Shown: positions 7,017 to 14,176 of the stretch, one piece after another
Layout: each line of letters begins with the position of its first letter
How positions within the stretch are numbered: the first letter of the stretch is position 1
Program-made: the position numbers and the translations under genes
DNA from: Gammaproteobacteria bacterium
GTDB taxonomy: Bacteria > Pseudomonadota > Gammaproteobacteria > Steroidobacterales > Woeseiaceae
Direction: 5' to 3'
Assembly (NCBI GenBank): GCA_029863125.1
Contig: JAOTWB010000001.1
Coordinates: forward strand, 1 to 64,000
DNA length: 64,000 nucleotides
The notes under the pieces: generated by a model
Database searches by the model: none
Seen by the model: the letters and a program-made list of their open reading frames with translations, nothing else
Told to the model about the DNA's origin: nothing

Positions 7017-8768
7017 ATGAAAACTCTGACTTCGCTGAAGAAAACAATGATCGCCGCAACGCTTGCAATATCTCTCTGCGTTGCCGCGTCGATCCCCACG
7101 ACCGAATACGAGAATCGCACGAGCTACATTGTGCAGGGTGCGAGCTTCGATGCAGTACTGGCCGCAGTCGGCCAGTTCGATGCCGAGGTCACTCACGAGC
7201 TTGGGATTATTCGCGCTGTTGCGGTCAATCTGACTGAGTCCGAGGCCGATCGGCTCCGCAATCATCCAGCGATTCGCCGCTTGTACGGTAATGACGCTGT
7301 AGCAGCTGCCGGCAAAGGCGGTGGCGGTAAAAACCCGACCCCGCCTCCGCCAGACGAAGAAATGCCGGGTGATGGCTACTCGGAATTTCCGAGCCTCGTC
7401 GAGGCGGACCGTTTGCACGACCAGGGTATTGATGGGTGGGGCGTTACGGTTGCGATCATCGATTCCGGCATCTACAGCGGACCGGGAATTACGCAGGATC
7501 GCTATCAGATGGATCGCATCATTTCCGTATACGACGCGACAACCGATGTCGAGTACTCGAGTTCTGGCCGTGGCAGGACGGATTTCGATAAATTTGATAT
7601 CGATGATAGCGGTCACGGATCGCATGTCGCGGGTGTGGGCTTCAGCAGCAAACTCTCCAACGTTGGCAAATACAACGGTATCGCCCCGGCGGCGAGAATT
7701 GTCGCCGTCAAGGTCTTCGACGCTGAAGGTCGCGGCACATATGCCGACGTGATTCGCGGCGTCGACTGGATCGTCGCCAACAGGCAGGCCCACCAGATTC
7801 GCATCCTCAACATGTCCCTGAGCGCAACACCGCAATCCCACTACTGGGACGACCCGTTGAACCAGGCTGTTATGGCAGCATGGAATGACGGCATCGTAGT
7901 CGTCGCCTCTGCCGGCAACTCGGGTCCCGACGCACAGTCCATCGGCGTTCCGGGTAATGTACCGTACGTTATTACGGTCGGCGCAATGACAGATCGCTAC
8001 ACGCCTGCGGACGGCAGTGACGATCGACTCGCCACGTTTTCGGCCGCCGGGCCGACTTACGAAGGTTTCGTGAAACCCGAAGTCGTTGCGCCAGGCGGCC
8101 ACATCATGGCCTCGATGCGCGACACCGACAAGATTGCGATCGACTACCCGGATTTCTATCTCGGCGCGAACTTCTTCGAGATGTCCGGTACATCACAGGC
8201 AACCGCTGTTGTCAGCGGCATCGCAGCATTAATACTTCAAATGGAACCGGGTATCTCTCCGGACGCCGTGAAGTGCAAGATCATGAAGGGCGCGCGCCCG
8301 GCCCTCGATGCCAACGGCAACCTCGCTTACAGCATCTTTCAGCAAGGCGCCGGCATGGTCAATGCCTATGACGCCGTGTTTGACTGGACTCACGACTGCG
8401 CCAATAACGGTCTCGATATCGAAGCCGATATCGCCGGCACCAAGCACTTCGGTGGCCGCGCCAACCAGGACGAAAACGGCGACTACTACCTGATGGGCCT
8501 CGACGGCTACCTGTGGAGCGACAATGGCGTTTCCAACGACGGCTACCTTTGGTCGAACGGCTACCTCTGGAGCGACGGTTATCTCTGGGCTGACGGCTAC
8601 CTGTGGACCGACAGCAGAGTTGATGCAAACGGCTACCTCTGGTCGGACGGTTATCTCTGGTCGAACGGCTACCTCTGGCAGAACGGCTATCTCTGGTCCA
8701 ATGGCTACCTCTGGTCAAATGGCCTGACCGAGCCCATGTCGATCAACACTTGGGTCAACCAGGAGTAA
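7017..8768 (+). CDS. Secreted subtilisin-like serine protease (S8) with C-terminal GYLW repeats
   Basis: A 583-residue protein from the ATG at 7017 (AGGA site upstream), with a signal peptide ending near CVAAS. An inhibitor-I9-like propeptide (about 35-95) precedes a glycine/proline linker (GKGGGGKNPTPPPP). The catalytic triad is clear: Asp in VAIIDSGIYS, His in DDSGHGSHVAG and Ser in MSGTSQATA, with the oxyanion Asn in SAGNSGPD. After the domain, about 40 residues lead into ten GYLW units and a conserved-looking tail (TEPMSINTWVNQE). No autotransporter barrel is present, so another export route to the outside is needed. The next gene starts four bases after its stop, with its ribosome site inside the protease 3' end. 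Confidence 0.93.
   Translation: MKTLTSLKKTMIAATLAISLCVAASIPTTEYENRTSYIVQGASFDAVLAAVGQFDAEVTHELGIIRAVAVNLTESEADRLRNHPAIRRLYGNDAVAAAGKGGGGKNPTPPPPDEEMPGDGYSEFPSLVEADRLHDQGIDGWGVTVAIIDSGIYSGPGITQDRYQMDRIISVYDATTDVEYSSSGRGRTDFDKFDIDDSGHGSHVAGVGFSSKLSNVGKYNGIAPAARIVAVKVFDAEGRGTYADVIRGVDWIVANRQAHQIRILNMSLSATPQSHYWDDPLNQAVMAAWNDGIVVVASAGNSGPDAQSIGVPGNVPYVITVGAMTDRYTPADGSDDRLATFSAAGPTYEGFVKPEVVAPGGHIMASMRDTDKIAIDYPDFYLGANFFEMSGTSQATAVVSGIAALILQMEPGISPDAVKCKIMKGARPALDANGNLAYSIFQQGAGMVNAYDAVFDWTHDCANNGLDIEADIAGTKHFGGRANQDENGDYYLMGLDGYLWSDNGVSNDGYLWSNGYLWSDGYLWADGYLWTDSRVDANGYLWSDGYLWSNGYLWQNGYLWSNGYLWSNGLTEPMSINTWVNQE
8502..8720 (+). repeat. In-frame tandem repeat coding (N/D)GYLW(S/A/T/Q), ten copies
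   Basis: Ten copies of a six-residue (18-base) unit with Gly-Tyr-Leu-Trp fixed and the flanking residues restricted to Asn/Asp before and mostly Ser after. Two interruptions (DNGVSN and DSRVDA) split the array into blocks of 1, 4 and 5. Codons vary silently between copies (GGC TAC and GGT TAT, CTG, CTC and CTT), so the protein pattern rather than recent DNA duplication is being kept. Confidence 0.95.
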
Positions 8769-8772
8769 GACG

Positions 8773-10680
8773 ATGCCATTGGCACGTGACAAGGACGTTG
8801 CGGTCTCTCCCGACCTGTTTAGCGCCGGGCTCGGCACAGCGCTGCTCGTAACCAGGAATTCGAGACAGCTATCCTGGGGCAAACGCTGGCTTTCCCGGGC
8901 AGGATTTGACGCCAAGGGAGCCGCGAACGTCGACGACACCTTGAGGCATCTTGCCGACATGCGTCCCTCGGTCGTCATCGTCGATGCGCGCATGCGCGAT
9001 GTTACCGGTCGCAGCCTGTACGAGCTCGTTCTCGAAAAACGCCGTAACGACGCATGCGTATTCGTACTCTGCAAGTCGGCGCGCGACAGGGATGACGTCG
9101 CCAGGCACGAGCAGGCGGAAATCCTGCGCAAACCATTCGACTGGCGGCTGATCTCGCGGCGAGTCCTGCGCGCAGCTGAAATGCACAACATGCAGCAGGA
9201 GCTCCGGCACGCTCGTAAGGCCCTCTCGGCAGCGCGCGTGGACGCGACCAGCGCGCAGCGTCACGTGCTGGCAATGCGCGGCATCGATACGCTAACGGGC
9301 CTACCCGGACGTGAGCGTTTCATCAATCACATTGCGCGCCTGCGGAAAGGCGCCGCAGAAAACAGCAGCCCGGCCGTTCTTGTCCTCGGCATTGACCGGT
9401 TCGACCTGATCAACGACACCGTAGGACACGCGGTTGGCAATCAGGTGTTGCATCAATTCGCAGAACGGCTGCATGCGCTGCTGGAGCAGGACGATCTACT
9501 GAGCCTTTCCGACACAACGACACTGACCGCTACGGCTGGCCGTGTGGCAGGCGTCCGCTTTGGCCTACTGCTCTCGGTCACCAACGTCGACGAGATTCAG
9601 CGCATCGCGGAGGCTATGGCCAGCTGCTTTGAACGCCCGTTCGACAGCGAGGGTCAGAGCATCTACCTTTCAATCACGATGGGAGCGGCATGCATGATCG
9701 ACGACCGCGCCCCGGCGTGTAATCTGCTGGGTCTTGCGGAACAGGCGCTCGAAGAAGCGCGGGCAGACAGCGTTCGACTGAAGTTTTTCGATCCGTCATC
9801 TGCGAACCAGCGCGCACGTTCCCTGATGATCGAGGATATGCTGCACACTGCCCTGCCCCGTGGTCAGCTGAACCTCGCCTACCAACCCATCATGGACTTC
9901 CATGGCCGCAGCGTCGTCGCAGTGGAAGCGTTGCTGCGCTGGAGTCATCCGGAGATCGGAGAGATTTCGCCTGAGGAATTCATGCCAATTGCGGAGCGCA
10001 CGGACCTGGTCGCGGACATCAACGAATTCGTCGTCGAAGAGGTGATTCGCCAGGCGGCCGAGTGGGCGGGAACCGCTGACGGGCCGAGTCGGATTGCCGT
10101 CAACCTGTCGTACGCTCAGCTCATGGCCGGGAATGTCGTTGATCTGATGCAACAATCTCTTGCAAGGCACTCCGTCACGGCCGACAAACTGCAGGTCGAG
10201 GTGCGTGAGAGCGATTTGTTGAACAGGAGCGAGAGTGTATTTGACGTTATCCATCAGCTCAAAGGCCTCGGCGTAAAACTGGCGATCGACCAGTTCGGCA
10301 CCGGCGCATTCTCCATCGCACTGCTCGAGCAACTGCCCCTGGATACCGTGAAAATCGAGCGCACGCGGGTCAATGCACCGCGTCACGACCGGCGATCGGA
10401 TGCTATCGGGTCCGGAATCGTCGCCATCGCGAGGCGGCTCGACCTGTCCGTCACGGCCGTCGGCATCGAATCCGATGCTCAGATTCAGCGGCTGCGCAAC
10501 TGGGGTTGCAACGAATTCCAGGGAAATTTCTTCTCACCGCCAGTAGCGGCGTCACAGCTGACGGCCGACGCCATACCCTGCATGAAAGACCGCTTCCGCA
10601 GCGCCGCGGCCCTCCGCAGTACTGGCCGCAACGTCTTTACGCCAGATATGAGACCTGAATCACGTCCTTTGACGGTCTAA
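8773..10680 (+). CDS. REC-GGDEF-EAL protein, degenerate in all three domains (probable non-catalytic regulator)
   Basis: A 635-residue cytoplasmic protein. The receiver domain (about 20-135) keeps the phospho-acceptor Asp71 (VVIVDARM) and Lys120 (LRKPF) but lacks the acidic pair at the first strand (LLVTRNS). A short coiled coil follows. In the GGDEF domain (about 175-345) the signature is replaced by AGVRF. In the EAL domain (about 365-610) the EALLRW motif, the Asn in VNLSY and the FQG Gln remain, but DDFG has become DQFG and AEGVE has become AVGIE, removing two metal or catalytic acids. Enzyme activity is unlikely; a ligand-binding or protein-binding role fits better. It is four bases from the subtilase, with the AGGAG site overlapping the protease 3' end, so the two are translationally coupled. 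Confidence 0.88.
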   Translation: MPLARDKDVAVSPDLFSAGLGTALLVTRNSRQLSWGKRWLSRAGFDAKGAANVDDTLRHLADMRPSVVIVDARMRDVTGRSLYELVLEKRRNDACVFVLCKSARDRDDVARHEQAEILRKPFDWRLISRRVLRAAEMHNMQQELRHARKALSAARVDATSAQRHVLAMRGIDTLTGLPGRERFINHIARLRKGAAENSSPAVLVLGIDRFDLINDTVGHAVGNQVLHQFAERLHALLEQDDLLSLSDTTTLTATAGRVAGVRFGLLLSVTNVDEIQRIAEAMASCFERPFDSEGQSIYLSITMGAACMIDDRAPACNLLGLAEQALEEARADSVRLKFFDPSSANQRARSLMIEDMLHTALPRGQLNLAYQPIMDFHGRSVVAVEALLRWSHPEIGEISPEEFMPIAERTDLVADINEFVVEEVIRQAAEWAGTADGPSRIAVNLSYAQLMAGNVVDLMQQSLARHSVTADKLQVEVRESDLLNRSESVFDVIHQLKGLGVKLAIDQFGTGAFSIALLEQLPLDTVKIERTRVNAPRHDRRSDAIGSGIVAIARRLDLSVTAVGIESDAQIQRLRNWGCNEFQGNFFSPPVAASQLTADAIPCMKDRFRSAAALRSTGRNVFTPDMRPESRPLTV

Positions 10681-10817
10681 TCCTTTTTAATTTCATTTAC
10701 TTATGGTCTGGCGAAGTATGCATGCGAAGCTTCATGAGCACGCCACAGTTCGTTTGGGTCCCGAATGCAACATTGATTCGCGCTGACCGCAGCTGCGAGG
10801 CCACGCGGGCCGGTCCC

Positions 10818-13800
10818 GTGAAGGCCAGGATGTTCTTTGTCCTGCTGCTCCTGACGACCATTCTGCTCGACATACTCTCTACCGCCCAGGCGTCATCCGG
10901 CGGCCCTGAAGCCCAGGCCATGCACTTCGTCCAGTACGATCGGGACGACGGACTTTCCCAAAGCGCGGTTAACCAGATCGCGCAGGACTCCTCGGGACTC
11001 ATGTGGTTCGCGACCGAGAGCGGCCTCAATCGTTTCGACGGCTATGAATTCACGATCTACCGTCGGATCCGCGGTGACCCTGGCACGATGCCCAACGATT
11101 TCATTACCGATATCGCGGTTGATGCCGCTGGCGACCTCTGGATTGTGACGGACGGCGGCGGTCTCGTTCACCAGCGCGGCAGTCCGCACGAACTGGACGT
11201 TTATCGCAATGACCCCGCGAATGCCGGCTCACTGGCCAACGACAATTTGCGCCGCGTTGTGGCCGATCCTCGCGGCTGGATCTGGGTGGGCACGATGCGG
11301 CACGGTTTGAGCCGCCTGGACCCGGTCAGCGGCCAGATCGCTAGCTACCGTCATGATGCCGACAACGACGCGTCGCTGAGTGATGACCGTGTTTATGCGC
11401 TTTGGCTGGACGCCGACGGCATCGTCTGGATTGGCACGGGTGGTGGCCTGGATCGCCTCGATCCGGGGAGCGGAGAAATACGGCGCCACGCACTCGATTT
11501 CGACGCCACGGACCGCGTACTCGCCATCCGGCGCGACGGGCACGGCGATCTCTGGATCGGTACGGCACAACAGGGCCTCGCACGAATAAACGATACGGAC
11601 GGCACGCTGCAGAAATTCAGGCACGACAAGACGGATACCGGCTCGCTTTCCAGTGATCGAGTAGAGGTCATTTACGAGGACTCGGCCGGCCGTCTGTGGG
11701 TTGGAACCAATAACGGTCTTAACCTGCTAAACGAGGGCCGCAGCTCGTTCACGCGATACCAGAACGACCCGACCGATCCTACCAGTCTCAGCGACAGCTA
11801 CGTAGTCTCGATTTTTGAGGATCGGGGCGGGGTGCTGTGGTTCGGCACAAAGACCGGCGGCGTCAATAAATGGAATTCGCGTTCGTGGTTGTTCGGTCAC
11901 GTAAGACCAAAGTCAAGCGGCAGCGACGACAACCAGGCGCCGAAAATAACGTCGTTCACGCGCGACAATGATCAGCAGCTCTGGGTCGGCACGTTTGGCA
12001 GCGGCATACTGGTGCTTGGTCCGGACCTCGAGAAGAGAACACAGATTCGAAAATCCGCGGTCGACAAAGGAGGCTTGAGCGACGACGTCGTCATGACATT
12101 GCTGACCGATGCCGATGGAAGTATCTGGGCCGGAACCATGCACGGCGGACTGAACAAGATCAATCCTGCCAGCGGCGAAATTACAGTTTACAGGCACCAA
12201 CCCGATGATCCGCGGAGCCTGGCAACCAACGGCATCATGTCGCTATACGCTGGGCACGACGGCGCCATCTGGGTCGGCACGTTCGGCGGCGGCGTGAGCC
12301 GGTATGAGCCAGAAACGGACAGCTTCGTCAACTACCCGCATGATGCGGCCGTGCCGGGATCGCTGTCGAACCCGAATGCAACGGCGATCACCGAGGATGC
12401 CAATGGTGTTCTCTGGGTCGCGACGAGCGGCGGCGGTCTCAACCGCATGAATTCGAAAGACGGGAACTGGGAAAACTACGTTCATGATCCGGAGGACGGC
12501 GGTAGCTTGAGCGGGAACGCTGTTTACTCGCTGCACGTCGACCGTGCCGGTAACCTGTGGGCTGGCACCCGGTCCGGGTTGAATCGTTTCCTGCCGGAAA
12601 GCCAGGACGCCGGAGGCCACGGCAAGTTCCAGGTCATCTCGCAGAGCGATGGCCTTCCCAATGAGGCGATCTACGGCATACTTTCCGATTCTCAGGGACA
12701 GCTTTGGTTGAGCACCAACTACGGAATCAGCCGCTACAATCCCGCGACGGGTGATGTTCGCAGTTTCCATCTCAGCGACGGCCTGCAGGGCGAAGAATTT
12801 AATTTTGGCGCTTACTTTGCGGACGATGAGGGCATGCTGTACTTCGGCGGCAATAACGGCTTCAACGTCTTCGATCCGGTCGGTCTCGCATTCACATCCA
12901 AATCACCGACCGTTGTCCTGACGGGCATCAGCAAGTTCAACGAAGCGGCTTATCCGAACACTGCCACTGAAACCCTGACCGATATCGACCTCGACTACAC
13001 CGACGACATGGTGAGTTTTACTTTTTCGGCCGTCGACTACACGGCGCCATCTCGCAATCGCTACGCATACAAACTCGAAGGCTTCGACCGCGACTGGGTC
13101 GAGGCCGGCACCACACGGCGTGCAACATACACCGACTTGCCTGGCGGCGACTACGTTTTTCACGTCAAAGCTGCAAACAGTGACGACGTCTGGGGGGAAT
13201 CCGACATCGCACTGGCCGTCAGCGTCCAGCACCCTCCGTGGCTCCGACCGTGGGCTTTCGCTCTGTATTTACTTGCTGGCATTTGCGCCATTTACCTTCT
13301 TTATCGAATTCATGCCCGTAAGCTCGCACGCGAAGCGGATTACAGTAAGCGTCTCGAGACCGAGGTTCGCGACCGCACGAGCGAACTTGCCGAGAGCAAC
13401 TCCGAGCTGCAGGACGCAAATGACAGACTGCGCGAGGCAAGCCTGACAGATGCGCTCACCGGATTGCGTAATCGACGGTACTTGTTCGAGGAAGTCCTGA
13501 AGGATGTCGAACTCGTCCGTCGCAAGCACGATCCGAGATACATCGACTCGGGCGAAAAGAACGACATGGTCTTCATCATGGTCGATCTCGACAAGTTCAA
13601 GCCGATCAACGATAACTGCGGCCATCTGGCCGGCGACATGGTTCTCCTGCAGGTTCGCGACGTCCTGCAGTCCGTCTGCCGCGCGTCAGATATCGTGATT
13701 CGCTGGGGTGGCGACGAGTTCCTGATCGTGGGTCGGGAGTCCACTCACACCGAGGCCAGCGTGCTTGTTGAACGCGTGCGTGCGAAGATTGCGCAGACCG

Positions 13801-14102
13801 TTTTCTCGGTCGGCAACGGCCAGGTAGCCCGCACAACGTGCTCTATCGGATTCGCCAGTTATCCATTCATACATGATGCCACCGACCTGCTCGACTGGGA
13901 GCAGGTACTGGGTGTCGCGGATGCTGCCATGTATCGGGCGAAAGAAGAGCGTAATGCGTGGGTCGGTATACATGGCGTATCGTGGCACCGGTCGTCGGAC
14001 GGTCTGTATCAGATGCTGCAGTCAGATATCGACGGACTCGTCGATGACGGCTGTATCAGGATCGAACGGTCCCTGTCCGTCAGCCAGACGAAAACGGCGT
14101 GA
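10818..14102 (+). CDS. Membrane diguanylate cyclase with two-component-propeller sensor
   Basis: Read from the GTG at 10818 the product is 1094 residues with a proper signal peptide (MKARMFFVLLLL); the ATG at 10722 would add 32 residues in front and is less likely. The periplasmic part holds about a dozen or more Reg_prop beta-propeller units of the pattern DxxGxLWVGTxxGGLxR (roughly residues 40-690) and a Y_Y_Y domain. A single membrane helix (about 815-835) and a coiled coil lead to a GGDEF domain with intact GGDEF and an RASD inhibitory site five residues ahead of it. It should make c-di-GMP in response to an outside signal, with product feedback. The propeller/Y_Y_Y sensor usually sits on histidine kinases that sense glycans in Bacteroidetes, but no kinase domain is present here. 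Confidence 0.9.
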   Translation: MKARMFFVLLLLTTILLDILSTAQASSGGPEAQAMHFVQYDRDDGLSQSAVNQIAQDSSGLMWFATESGLNRFDGYEFTIYRRIRGDPGTMPNDFITDIAVDAAGDLWIVTDGGGLVHQRGSPHELDVYRNDPANAGSLANDNLRRVVADPRGWIWVGTMRHGLSRLDPVSGQIASYRHDADNDASLSDDRVYALWLDADGIVWIGTGGGLDRLDPGSGEIRRHALDFDATDRVLAIRRDGHGDLWIGTAQQGLARINDTDGTLQKFRHDKTDTGSLSSDRVEVIYEDSAGRLWVGTNNGLNLLNEGRSSFTRYQNDPTDPTSLSDSYVVSIFEDRGGVLWFGTKTGGVNKWNSRSWLFGHVRPKSSGSDDNQAPKITSFTRDNDQQLWVGTFGSGILVLGPDLEKRTQIRKSAVDKGGLSDDVVMTLLTDADGSIWAGTMHGGLNKINPASGEITVYRHQPDDPRSLATNGIMSLYAGHDGAIWVGTFGGGVSRYEPETDSFVNYPHDAAVPGSLSNPNATAITEDANGVLWVATSGGGLNRMNSKDGNWENYVHDPEDGGSLSGNAVYSLHVDRAGNLWAGTRSGLNRFLPESQDAGGHGKFQVISQSDGLPNEAIYGILSDSQGQLWLSTNYGISRYNPATGDVRSFHLSDGLQGEEFNFGAYFADDEGMLYFGGNNGFNVFDPVGLAFTSKSPTVVLTGISKFNEAAYPNTATETLTDIDLDYTDDMVSFTFSAVDYTAPSRNRYAYKLEGFDRDWVEAGTTRRATYTDLPGGDYVFHVKAANSDDVWGESDIALAVSVQHPPWLRPWAFALYLLAGICAIYLLYRIHARKLAREADYSKRLETEVRDRTSELAESNSELQDANDRLREASLTDALTGLRNRRYLFEEVLKDVELVRRKHDPRYIDSGEKNDMVFIMVDLDKFKPINDNCGHLAGDMVLLQVRDVLQSVCRASDIVIRWGGDEFLIVGRESTHTEASVLVERVRAKIAQTVFSVGNGQVARTTCSIGFASYPFIHDATDLLDWEQVLGVADAAMYRAKEERNAWVGIHGVSWHRSSDGLYQMLQSDIDGLVDDGCIRIERSLSVSQTKTA

Positions 14103-14176
14103 GCGATGCATGACGCCGCAAACGACAGCGCGCGTTCCGATACACGTCATTGCACCGGCGTCGGCGGGGAATCCTA

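Noticed and set aside
6882-8102. 406-codon open frame antisense to the subtilase
   Set aside because: It mirrors the protease codons, has no ribosome site and its translation shows no domain.
8502-8720. Regular 18-base spacing that might suggest a CRISPR array
   Set aside because: The units are contiguous, in frame and diverge silently at third positions. No spacers and no cas genes are present.
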